The translations under genes and the position numbers were made by a program. Positions 20,501-31,900 of a stretch of DNA of 60,000 nucleotides are shown here, one piece after another. The notes under the pieces were generated by a model. It saw only the letters and a list, made by a program, of their open reading frames with translations, was not told where the DNA came from and made no database searches. This DNA is from Branchiostoma floridae (lineage: Eukaryota > Chordata > Leptocardii > Amphioxiformes > Branchiostomatidae): NCBI RefSeq assembly GCF_000003815.2, contig NC_049990.1, positions 16,093,548 to 16,153,547 of the forward strand, read 5' to 3'. Every line of letters begins with the position of its first letter. Positions within the stretch are counted from its first letter, which is position 1.

Positions 20501-22472
20501 CTTGATTTGAAAAAACAAAAGAAGATCACCAGCAAGCACTGTACATCACTCTTACTTGCCTGTAATCTATTATTGGCACAATCCAAGAAAATTTTCAACA
20601 TCTCATTCATGGTTAGGATGTTAAAACCTGCTCTCGAACAAGATCTCTTCAGTGTCACTGACGAAAGGTAATGGATATTATCACATAACACATTTCATTT
20701 CCAAATGTTCATTCAACGAAACCAAAAGAATCACTCTGTTTAGAGAAGTCACAAAGTATTATCCCAACTTCCCCACATTGACAGACGAACAGAAAGCCAC
20801 TTTTCTCTTGAAATCGAAGAACCCACAATTTTTAGAAAATGTGGGGCTTTTCGTCTCCCTCTGCTTCCAGAAAAGAAGTCAAACCCAACCTGTTTAGAAA
20901 AAGCCAACACTAGTATTAGATTAGAATATTGTTTATGACTGTCCATTGTCACTATGTATATACCATGTACTTGCAATTAGCCCTCGGGCACGAACTTTGC
21001 AAATAAACTTCATTATTATCTGAAACATCTGGCCATTTCCAAAATTTCAGTTCCTCAAGTAATTGTTATCTTGTGTATGATAATTGATTGACCGACTTCT
21101 CCCTCAAGCTATGGGTTGGTTTGTGAAGAGCTTACAACAGGCGGGGCTAAATCGCAAGGGTCTGGGCGGCCGCCATTTTGCAATAGCTCAGTTGACCTTG
21201 ATACGTATACAAGGTCAAATGCTGCCATAGGACTGTAGGTTTTGAAACGGCCTCACAACGGGAAGGACCCCTACTCTTTATAATTAATATGCAATTACTG
21301 TAACAATAAAGGCCACAGCCACTACGGTAATCGCATCTGTTAATTATCATACTTTAGAATTCGACGAGATACCATCATGATAGTAAAATATTTACGGAAT
21401 AATTGGAGAGAACTGAAAATGAACAAAAGACGAAAATACCTCTTCTTGCCCCTGCAGCCCCCATCACAGTTACAACAGAAGACGTTGCATTTACCGTGAC
21501 CACAGCAAGGAGTGGACTGTGCAGAATACGGTACAATACTTTAGATACCAACAAATAAACATTCAATTTGATAAACTGATTTTCAGCCAGACGAAATAGA
21601 AATACAGAAGGCTACTTTATGAATTATACATAGGCTTTTTGCACATTGAACATGGCCATGGCGCTCAGCATATGCTTACTTCATTGACAGGAAAAGTGAG
21701 TGAAACTACCGTGGCCGACACGTACAATGAGCAGCACATCTGTTTACTAGCCTGTGTTTACACAATCTCTCGCTGGCTGCGGTTAACGACCCCCTCCCCT
21801 AGGGCGGCGGCAATACTATAGGGCCGGTCGCTAGGAGCGTGATTTTAGTCAGGCTAATCTGTTTACCTGCTCAACACATATATTTTGCCTGCCCAAAACA
21901 CTTCCTTCACCTCCGCCACACGCGACTTATTTCTAGCTGCAAGGCACACAAGATTTTATCGACCGCGATCGAAAACGTTATGAATTCAAAACTTACCGTT
22001 AATGTTTCATCAGATGGTTGAATTACTCAGTAAGGTTCTTCAAAAACACAATCAGAATTGTTTTCAGTTCCAACGTTTTCGATGTCTATCAGACACCATT
22101 CTGGCTGCTCGGCTGAAGAACTGCCCAAGGCTATGGAGGATAGGAAAGGATGGAGGAAGAGAGTCATGGCCATCCGTGCAACCAGCACGCCCGGATGATG
22201 ATGATGATCAGACAAATCATTTCTAACCCTGATGATGGTGTCTGATAGACATCGAAAACGCTGGAAGTGAGTACAGTTCTGATTGTGTCTAGTAATCTAA
22301 GTTCAAAACGTACCGTAGTTCCGTCCCCGCAGTACTTGGTACATCCTGCCTTGACGAAGTACCAGGACACGCTGCAGACCTTCTTTGTAGGGTCACAGCA
22401 GACTGCCGCTGATTGGTCCAGGGTAATGAGGAGGAGCCATAGCAGCAGTAATGGTCTGGTATCCATGGCGAT
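20227..22472 (-). CDS. Secreted Diedel-like cysteine-rich protein with two EF-hands
   Basis: Coding exons in transcript order are 22466-22314, 21516-21440 and 20500-20227, with phases 0 and 2 that join cleanly to give 167 residues. Residues 1-21 are a signal peptide (MDTRPLLLLWLLLITLDQSA). Residues 22-72 are cysteine-rich: VCCDPTKKVCS, a CGDG turn, then CCGHGKCNVFCCNCDGGC. The CxDG...CGxGxCNxFxCNCDGGC layout matches my knowledge of Diedel, a small secreted immune modulator of Drosophila with homologues in some insect viruses. Two EF-hand loops follow, DADGDQKLSVDE and DLNGNGFIDAAE, both with good calcium ligands. The start has a strong context (GCCATGG) and just upstream the minus strand reads TAATTTCAG, an acceptor, so a 5' UTR exon probably lies further upstream. 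Function beyond secretion and calcium binding is inference. Confidence 0.8.
20501..21439 (-). other. Intron of the EF-hand gene
   Basis: No exon seen on either strand. The open frame running upstream of 20500 on the minus strand is intron read-through. Confidence 0.5.
21440..21516 (-). CDS. Cysteine-rich exon with CNCDGGC core
   Basis: 77 nt, phase 0 in and phase 2 out, with acceptor TTCTGCACAG and donor AAGAG/GTATTT. The 25 complete codons contain seven Cys. It is too short to appear as a long open frame and was found from splice sites and frame continuity. Confidence 0.85.
22050..22287. mobile_element. Foldback element inside intron 1 of the EF-hand gene
   Basis: The left arm (22050-22099) and right arm (22234-22285) are inverted copies: TCGATGTCTATCAGACACCA versus TGGTGTCTGATAGACATCGA, extending to AATCAGAA/TTCTGATT. 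It ends about 27 bp from the donor of the signal-peptide exon. Confidence 0.8.
22314..22472 (-). CDS. Signal-peptide exon of the Diedel-like protein
   Basis: The coding part is 22466-22314 (51 codons). The donor on the minus strand is ACTACG/GTACGT. Six bases of 5' UTR separate the ATG from a likely acceptor. A TATATAAA-like stretch (complement of about 22494-22502) lies too close to the ATG to be a convincing promoter if the acceptor is used. Confidence 0.85.
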
Positions 22473-22524
22473 CTGAAATTATGTGAGCTGTTGTTTATAT
22501 ATATTTTTAAACAAAACATTTCAT

Positions 22525-22557
22525 CATGATGATGATGATGATGATGATGATGATGCG
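22525..22557. repeat. (GAT)n microsatellite
   Basis: About ten perfect GAT/ATG units just upstream of the EF-hand gene. Confidence 0.95.
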
Positions 22558-24069
22558 AATGTTCACCTTGTTGTAGTGCTTAGTGGAACATCACATGAAG
22601 GAGCCAATAATGACGTCATTCCGTTTACATTTTCATTAAAATTCATGGTCACAAAAGGCAATTTAGAACAAGGAAAACATCCTTCTGTAGATTCTACATA
22701 GCATTATGATGCTTCTGTTGATTCTATATAGCACCAGCATCAGCAAGCATCAGAATATGCAAGATACATTTCAATACGTATTCACTTTTCAAGAGTATCT
22801 GATATATATGGATGATGCTAAATCAAATTCAATTGTTATTTGAGATCAGGACAATGTGCAATTCTGGTACTAAATAGTAACTTCCTTAGTAGACTGTGAC
22901 CAGTATGATATGGTACTTACCGATATTCTATTATCAAATTCAAGGAAACCACATACTATAGAAGACAGGGAAAATTCGTCTTCCGTTTCCTCAAAAGAAG
23001 ATGTTAAACCCATGTGAGTGAGTGAGTGAGTATAACATAGGAATTATGTTATATAATCATATCTATCATTGGACACCAATGTCTTTGCGATTAGGCTTCT
23101 CGAGCATGTATTTGCAATAAAATATTTTCCCGTTCAAGTACCGACAGTTAACTACATAACCAATGTTCTCCACCCCTTTTAGAGGCCTCTTGACTTCCTA
23201 TAAATGTTACAGTGCTAACTGTTGCTCTCACCATTCAACCCTCCACCTAAATCATCAGTACATGTATCTGGTATATCTATGCGGCATACAGATGCATGCG
23301 TTGAAATATCTCCGATACAAAGTATTGAGAAATAACCCCCAATACAATCAAAGATATATATTTTTGGCAGACGGATACTCCGCTGAAACTCTTATCAACT
23401 TCAGCGCTTCGAATCTCACTTTCAAGCTATCGTAGACTTCCAATAAAAATATCTAGTGTTACTTCTAATGCTACAGGAACATGCAATTACATCGTATTTT
23501 AATTCATATAGATTTATGTACAGACAGAAAACAACTGGTTACCTGTGTATGTATGTGGTCGTCACACTCACGAACGTGTGATTCGGCTAGTAATGGGACG
23601 TGTTCTGCATGCTAATAAAGAACCTAGATCCACAAATAGACCCCCAAATTGCCTTGGAGTTAATAGGGACACGTCGTAGTTTGTCGCAAGACCAGTGAAT
23701 GATGTCCTTTTGTAGCGGAAGTCCGTAAGTATGGGCGAATAACAGCTTTGGAACAGTCGACCGTATTTTCTCACAGCACTTAGACAGCAAAGATTTGAAT
23801 TCAGACCAGTTCAATGAAAATAAAATAAAAGTCGAATACTTGTGTCACGTACATCTATGTCTTAGCTACCTGTGTATAAAATATCACGGAAATCCGTAGT
23901 TCATTTATCCTCCTTTAAGTTAAAATATTCTAAAAAACGCCCCTGCAGTTCCAGAGCAAGCCGCTACCTAGGTCGCCCACACCTACACAACTTCTTCCTT
24001 ACATCAAAAGCTATGTGCCAATAACGACAAAAAAAAAATCAAGATTGTAACACGCCCAGGGCAAAAGAT
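22558..24069. other. Intergenic; no gene seen
   Basis: It lies between the divergent EF-hand and TSP1/EGF genes, so regulatory sequence for both is expected. A minus-strand frame at 23587-23814 is open but has no recognisable domain. A GAGT repeat occurs at about 23014-23031. Confidence 0.4.
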
Positions 24070-24197
24070 ACAAAAGACGGGAGTTATACTGCAGTACTAA
24101 GGTCTACCAACAGAAGGCCCCAAGTCGACCTTGACACCTACCGATACCACATACCAAATATCCGACTACACACACACATGCACGCGCACGTGCACGC

Positions 24198-24232
<35 letters not shown>

Positions 24233-24275
24233 CACATAGAAAGACTCGGCAAAACGATACTTCCATGTTTCATGG
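24070..24275 (-). mobile_element. Dispersed CA-bearing element, reverse orientation
   Basis: It reads GATACAAAAGACGGGAGTTATACTGCAGTACTAAGG at its left, then a (CA)n tract at 24170-24236, and ends TTCATGGAGGTAATAA. The same order, with (CA)n and an ACCTCCAT terminus, recurs near 26500-26610 and 28738-29035, and in the opposite orientation at 53100-54165. Confidence 0.75.
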
Positions 24276-24992
24276 AGGTAATAAGTGTAAAACTTTAAAA
24301 AATATGTTAAGATGCAAGAAGTGTAACTATTGCAGTACCTGCAAAATGCAAACAACCCAAGTTAGCAAATTAAACCCTATCCATGCCGTGTTGTAACGGT
24401 AACAGTGAACATGAATTATCTGAGAGTCAACTCAACGCTTTCAGCTTGATGTACAAAGATCAGTTGTAACTGGTCGTTCAGCGTAATATAACCAGCTGCT
24501 GCACCATGTGCCTGCGATACCGACAGATACATGCAGAATCATTCAAAGCAAGCACGACACCCTTCCTCTGAACGGAAGAATGCAACCATTGTTGTCATAA
24601 TAACGTCCTGTCTCTTCCCTTAACATGCACAAAACAACAAAGTCTATTGCAAGGTTACACTTGCCATAATTTGCCCCCAGGAAATGTTGAGGGAAGTATT
24701 TGAACATACAAGGAAACGATACCCTTAATCATTAGTTTAGAGCGTCGCAATAGCATGCATTTCATTTGAGCTAAGAGTTTCCCACAGCAAGCAGCGTAGT
24801 CACAAGGTAGGTAATGTGTTTGGGATTTATGAATCTGATCAACCAAGCTTAATGTGGTTATTCTAACAGACTGTTTGCAGCTATGTACATGTATGCATGT
24901 ATGTATGTTTACAGCTACCCGTCTTCGTCGTATGGCGAATAAATCCCGAGGAAAAAAAATATTGGTGACGTTTTTCCTTTGTACCGTACAGG
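24276..24992. promoter_or_regulatory. Upstream region of first exon A; no clear core promoter
   Basis: No TATA box is obvious. The bases just before the ATG of exon A, TTTTTCCTTTGTACCGTACAG, look like a splice acceptor, so exon A may be preceded by an untranslated exon. Confidence 0.35.
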
Positions 24993-25573
24993 ATGCAGTG
25001 GCAGAGCGCTCTGTTCTTCGTCATTATAGTCATCTGTTGGGGACAGTACACGAAAGCGACTCGGCAAACTGATGAACGCGAGACCTCGCCGGCTTGTCGG
25101 GGTAGTGCATCCCCGGTGGGAAAGGTTCGATGTCAACGGTCTTCTTGGCCTCCCCAACCGCTAAGGCTGTCCTCTCCGTCTCTGCCACTGCCACCCCAAC
25201 CGTCGCAACCTCCTCCGCCGCGGAAAAGACTACCGCGGGCGACCAGGTCATGGTGGAGGCGCCGCCGCCGCCGCCGCCGTCCCCAACCAGCGGCACCCCC
25301 AAGGCCACCACCGTTACCGCCACGGCTTCCTCCAATACCACGGCCACCCTCACGACCACGGCCACCGCCGCCTCCACCTCCACCTCCACCTCCACCTCCA
25401 CCTCCACCGCCACCACCACCGCCACCACCACCGCCACCGCCAAGACCATCCTCCTCCTCAAGACGTCGCCGCCGTCGTCGCACACCGCCGAGACACTGTG
25501 CTTGGGGACACTGGAACACTTGGAGCTCCTGCACTGCTACATGTGGGGACTCTGGAACCCGAACAAGAACAAG
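24993..25573 (+). CDS. Alternative first exon A: signal peptide, proline-rich linker, half TSP1
   Basis: The ATG at 24993 opens [20 protein letters not shown], a signal peptide. A linker of about 140 residues follows, basic (two Arg runs) and almost pure proline over 25350-25440, then [18 protein letters not shown] and the half-TSP1 end GTRTRTR. The donor ACAAG/GTCTGC is phase 2, as in exons B-E. It is three times longer than the other first exons because of a GC-rich CCACCN hexanucleotide expansion. Confidence 0.75.
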
Positions 25574-26534
25574 GTCTGCTAGTTTGTTCTCGCTTTTTTT
25601 TTACCTCCATGAAAGATGAAGGTATAGTTTTGGGCCTCTCTCTGTCTCTCTCTGTGTAGATGTCGTTTTTACACGACAGTGTCGCAAAAGCCATCTGTCC
25701 GTTTTACGTCTGAACACTTTTGCACTTTCAACATGTTTTATCAAATAACAAATTCACAGTAGGTAACGTCCTACCGATAAAGTTGAGAGGCGCGGCGTTA
25801 CTGTGACGTAGTGGTAGGATTTTTCCTGGGTTAGAGTCCCATGACATGCCCTGAAATTGCGTCCTTGGGAAATATGTACTTTACACGAGTATTCCCACTT
25901 CACTTAACGTTATGTGTAAATGAGTACCTAGCTTCGGCCGGGGACTTCAATTGGATAGCCACAGCTCCAGCACGTGGAAGAACCCACTACATGTATGGGA
26001 AGAGTAGGGTCCTTCCCAGTGTCAGTGGATAAAATAAATCTTTCCGGATGTGCAGCTTGTACTATACGAATCCGGTGTGTTACGCCACGAGGTGGTACAA
26101 AAAAAAAAAAAAAAGTTAACAAAAAGAAAAAACAAGCCATAAGGCACGGGAATGGATCTTAGCCGAGTCAAATACTCAGAAAAACAATACCTACATTTTG
26201 TCATCGAGGTAAACATTAATTGTATTGCGTGTTCTTAGCCATGTCACAATGTACAAGAGTAGCGGTAGAATGCTACATTAAGTGTACATTTACGGTACAC
26301 TGCACTTGGCTGTTTACGTTGCTTTCTTCTAAGAGGTCAAGTTGCGCCCAAGCGTGTGCAACGTAGGTCATACGTTTCCTCGTGCCATTGGCCATTGGCC
26401 AACGTCAATACAATAGACCCCCTGGACAAGTAAAGCATATTCTGTGTACTATATTACGTTGGGTGCCTAAAACGGCTTGCAAGTTGTACGGGCTTTTCAA
26501 CACACGCACGTGTACACACACACGCACACTCAAA

Positions 26535-26568
<34 letters not shown>

Positions 26569-28887
26569 AAATAACATACACACACACTAACACAAACAAT
26601 ACCTCCATTTTTCATTGAGCTAAACATTGTATTGCGTATTCAGAGTCATGCCACAAGACTTGAGATAGATTATCAGATTAGGTGCCCATCTACGGTACAC
26701 TGTTCTTGGCTGTTTACGTTGCTTTCTTCTTAGAGATCAAGTTGCGTCAAGGTGTGTGCACTTCGAAGTCGTCATACGTTAACCCTGCAGTGTCATTGGT
26801 CAAAGTCAGTACAATAGCCCTCCCTGGCTAAGTGAAGCAAGTGTTGTGTACTACAACGTTGGCTGCCTAAAAACACGACATGTTGCACTGGCATATCAAA
26901 AGGTGAAATGATATTGAAGTGATCTACAGTGCAACGGTATCAGGATCATGCACAACGATAATCATCGATCGCATTGTTCTCCATGTTGGAGTGAGCTGTG
27001 TAATTTTACAGAATGACAAAGGCACTTAGTAGTACTGCTAGCTAACTTGGGGTTAAAACAACAGTGATTTGTGCCAGCTAAGATTTCCAGGTAATCTTTG
27101 CAGGGGAGCATATAAAGGAAAAGATAAAGACGCCTTGACAAGGAAGCGAGAAATGAAAAAAAATACCTGGCTGAACGCAGGGTTGTTCCAAGGCGGACAG
27201 AGGCGTTTTAGAATTTGAAAATAGGCTTCCATGCCAAAGTTCCGCGCGGGTTTTTCAACATTGATAGGATGTTGTGGACAAGATTCTTTCTTGTGTTCCC
27301 TCTACTTGTCCACCTTGCAATTGCGCAAGAGACGCAAGCCTGGCTCATGGATATTATACAAATTCAGCCACTTCACCCACCACCAGTTCACTGCGTGTGG
27401 GCTTGGGGTGCCTGGTCCCCCTGCTCTGCACCATGTGGGAACTCTGGCGTCATAACAAGATCCAGGTTAGAGTTATTCTGCTTTGATAAATCATAGGAAA
27501 ATACTCTACAAAACATGCATCACAATTCGGATGATGACGACTATAAAGTCGCTCCGGCCAAATAGATGTTGTTTGATCTATGTCTGCATAAATTTGGTTT
27601 ATATATACATAAATATCAAGTGCCGATTTAGTACAATGGGGCTTGCGTCGAAAGGTCTAACTAGTCCGGATCCGTTCTAGGAAATAATGCGTTTATAACA
27701 CTTGACTGGATCAATCAATATTTAGCATTTAGAACAACCTTTGCTTCGATACCTACATTTTTCTCCAAAAAGCTGTGAGTTGGAACAGGCCCAAGTGAGT
27801 GTACAGCTTTTCGTATTTTTTTCGCAATAGTTTATATCCTGAAAATCATTAACATATTTGGAGGCCGAACCCGGTTGTGCTACGATCCCATTTGGAAAAA
27901 GGGCCCCCTCCGGCCGATAATTGACGAGTTAGGTTTTTTTTTCACTTTGGGGCGTGCCCCCGTACGTGGCCTTGTTGGACCCCCTTCGTTTACCTGGCTA
28001 TTTTTGGGCACGGTGGTGGCCCTTGGTTTTTTAAACTCGTAGTCAAAATCAAGATACAAAAACCGGCAGTCCTACTGCTGTATCAAGGTCACCTACTAGG
28101 GGGCCCAAAATCAACGTTGACCTCTAATACCAAATATCATTGCAATATATCAAGAATACCATACACAACTATAACCATCGATGTGATGTTGCTGACGCCT
28201 ATACAAACACGGTCTCATTTTTCTCCATGTCAGAGAAAGTGGTATAATTCACAGGATAACACAAAGGCTATTTACAACTCAGGGTTAAGACCTCAATGCC
28301 AAATAATTTCTCCCGACAAGCTAAATTCAAGCCGTCAGTTGAATAGAGCTTGACAAATAAAGACATACCATGTAGGACAAAAGATACAAAAATCGTCAGC
28401 CCTGCTACAGTACCAAGGTCACCTACCAGGGGGCCCAAAATCAACCCTGATCTTTGTCTTTAGGACACCTACTTACATACCAAATATCATTACAATACAT
28501 CCAGAATTATATGCACAACTATAACCATCCACATGATACCACGAGCGCCTACGCTAACACGGTCTCATTTGTTGGAGCGAGCAGTGTACGTAGTTTCATA
28601 TGCTTACGAAGGCACTTTGTATACGAGACTGCTAGTTGACTCGGGGTAAGACAACAGTGCCAAATTCTACCCGACAAGCTAAAGACAATCTATCAGTGGA
28701 AATGGAACTTGACCAATCAAAAACCACAGTATGTCCAGGACAAAAGATAAAAAACGGAAGCTTTGTTGCAATACTAAGGTTACACACCAGGTGGTGCAAT
28801 ATCAACCTTAAACTTCGTTTTCCCAACCCTATTCGCATACCATATATACAAACTACAAACACACAAACAGAACACACTCACACACAC

Positions 28888-28933
<46 letters not shown>

Positions 28934-31900
28934 ACATACACACATACACACATACATACAAACACACACGCACACTAACACTAATGCTAACGCTAACACA
29001 CTAACAAACAATACCTCCATTTTTCATTGAGGTAAACATTGCATCGCGCGTTCTATCTGAGTCATGCCACTAGATATAGAATATCAGATTAGGCGGTCAT
29101 ATACGGTACACTGCACTTGGTTGTTTACGTTACCCTTGCAGTGCCATTGGACAACGTCTATACAATAGACCGCCCTGGTCAAGTGAAGCAAGCATTGTGT
29201 ACTACAATGTTGGGTGTCTAAAACAAAGCTTGTTGCACTGACATATCAAAAGGTGAAATGGCATTGAAGTGATCGACGATAATCATGAACAACGTAACGA
29301 TAATCATCGATCTCATTGTTCTCCATGTTGGAGTGAGCCGTGTAATTTTACAGAATGACAAAGACACTTTGTAGTACTGTTAGTTGACTCGGGGTCAAAA
29401 CAACATTGCTTTGTTCTAGCTCAGGGGCAATTTCAGGTAGTCCTTGCAGGGAGCATATAATTGCATACATTATCTATAAGTGCACGATACCCTGACAAGG
29501 AAGCAGCAAACGACAAAAATACCTGGCTGCAACGCAGGGTTGTTCCGAACGGCCAGAGGCGTCTTAGAAAAGGGGCTTCCCTGCTGAAGTTCTTCACGAT
29601 TTTTTCAACACTGATAGAATGCTGTGGACAAGATTTCTTCTCGTGTTCGCTCTTCTTGTTTACCTTGTGCAAGACTCGCAAGGCTTTTTCAGCAGTCGCC
29701 GCCGCAGGGCACCACGACCGGTCAACTGCGCATGGGTGTGGGGTGCCTGGTCCTCCTGTTCTGCTGAGTGTGGGGACTCCGGTGTCAATACAAGATCAAG
29801 GTTAGGGTTATCCTGCTATGATAAATCATAGGGAACTACTCGTGTATGGTTACTGTAAATGCATTTAAGTTTACAGGGACTTAGTATCATACGGTAGAGA
29901 GAAAATGGAGTGTTTTAGTTCGCGATAGCGCTTAAAGCTAAGGGCACAACCCGCCGTACGTGCGATTTGCCCGTACGTTTTTTGGGAGGCCACGTCCGCC
30001 ACGCATTTCTGAAAACGTGGGGAACGACTGGCAAGAGCAGAGAGGGAGTACGTCAACACGGCAACACAAAGTTTTGCCTCCACGTAAAGTTCTTCGGCGT
30101 GTCGTCTGCGTGCTTCAAAAATCCGCCGGATTCCCTTAGAGTTCGTACGGAGGCGGTACTTACCCGTGACTTACGGATACCAAAAGATTTCCCATGTTTT
30201 GGCACGTAGACAATAGCCTCCATAGCAGGCTCTCTGGGGGCTTTTTTGGGCTCATAATACACTTTTGCTGGCCATTTCTTTTTGTACTGGTCGCTGATTG
30301 CTGTCCTTTTCTGACTGCAGTCAGACAGCACGTATTTGCACGTACGGCGGGTTGTGTCCTTGGCTAAAGTCACATACTGTACAGTACTGGAAAACCAACT
30401 AGCAACTGGGCAAGGGTGCAACAGACGGACAGAACAGTCACTTTCGGCTCTGCGGGCATGATCAACTGTCACTGATCTATCTAATCGTATCTACCATCTG
30501 GATATGCAGCACTTATTGAGAAATATGAAGTCAATGTTTAAAGATCGGGCCTGTGTTCAATTTTTGCTTTGTAAGTATTTATATTTCAGCCATACATAGT
30601 ATGGTGAAATATATTTATATTTCAGCCATACCATAGGTATGGTGAAATATATTGTATTCGTAATGTTTCTTTCTTTCTTTCTTTCTCCTGTCAAATTTTC
30701 AAAGCGATTCATCTCCGCCGTTTCTGGACCAAATGACTTGAAATTTGGCACAAGGGTAGAGTGGGCCAATACCCAAATGTGTTTTTTTTATTTTTTTCAT
30801 ATCTGCTCCTTAAATGATTTTATTGAGGTTTTATTGCAACTTTTGGACCAAGACTGTATATTTTGGCCCCCTGTACCATGGTATTACATCCAAATGACCT
30901 GAAATTTGGCACAGAGGTGCCCTAGATACTTATTCAAAGGATCCATGTATAATATGTAGTATAAATCACTTCAAAATGGCTCCTTAAGGAGGTTTTTGTG
31001 GGAGAGTTTAGGATAGGTAAGGTTGGAGTGCCGAGGTCAACGACCTCTAGGTCATTCTGGTGTGTCAGGGCCACAGGTGTGCCAGGTAGATCCAATTATC
31101 TACCTACCTACCTAGTCCATAGACATCCAGGTGGTTGGTGGACAAGGTAAATCCAATTAATGGCCAGCCAATGAGCGAGCTTATTTTGCTGGAAGAGTCC
31201 ATTGTTGGACAGGGGGTGTATTTTAAAATTTACTTTTAGACTTTGGTGATAATGCCAATGTTTTTTTAGCGGAAGTGTTTTCGCACTGATCCACTTGACA
31301 TAAGACTACTACTGGGACAGTCCATTTTTGCACATAGGGGGGGGATTTAAAAAAAATCAGTTTTGGACATGGGTGATGATTCCGAATTCCATTTGTTAAA
31401 TGGAAGTTTACCCCCACCTGAAGACTGTACATGAGGAGGATTCGGCAGCCAATCAGCAAGCCTTGTTTTATCTGGAAGAGCCCATTCATGCACGGGGGAC
31501 TTTTTTTAAAATTCAGTTTTGGACTGGGTTGCTTCTTATACAAAGGCCATGTACTGTGAGTATTTCTGGACTTGTCTATTGTGCAATTTCAAACAGGGTG
31601 AGCTGGGAGATTCCATTCTTCGACGAAGGGGGTATTTTTTTAAAATTCATTTTGTGGACTTCGCTGACTATTTTAGCTGATATATTTTTGGATCGCTCCA
31701 CTTTACATAGGGGTATAACAGGAAGAGTCGATTCTTGCACAGAGGGGGGATTTTTTGCAAATATGGTTTTGGACGGCTGATGATTCCAAATTCCATTTCT
31801 TAGCGGAAGTGTTTTTGGAGTCGTTTATTTTTTGAGTCCATTCTTGAAGGGGTTTTTGTAAGATTCATTTTTGCTCATAAGTGTGATTAGTAGTTAGAAG

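Noticed and set aside
22225-22262. Hammerhead ribozyme (CTGATGA ... GAAA)
   Set aside because: A CTGATGA box and a GAAA box flank a 7-bp stem, but one extra base breaks the core and no stem I or III partner was found. A covariance-model search would decide.
25030-25534. Minus-strand polyglycine and polyvaline proteins
   Set aside because: Antisense shadows of the proline-coding hexanucleotide repeat in exon A.
30053-30472. Minus-strand 139-residue gene
   Set aside because: It spans a foldback element and its insert. Only the insert looks protein-like, so it is reported as a finding instead.
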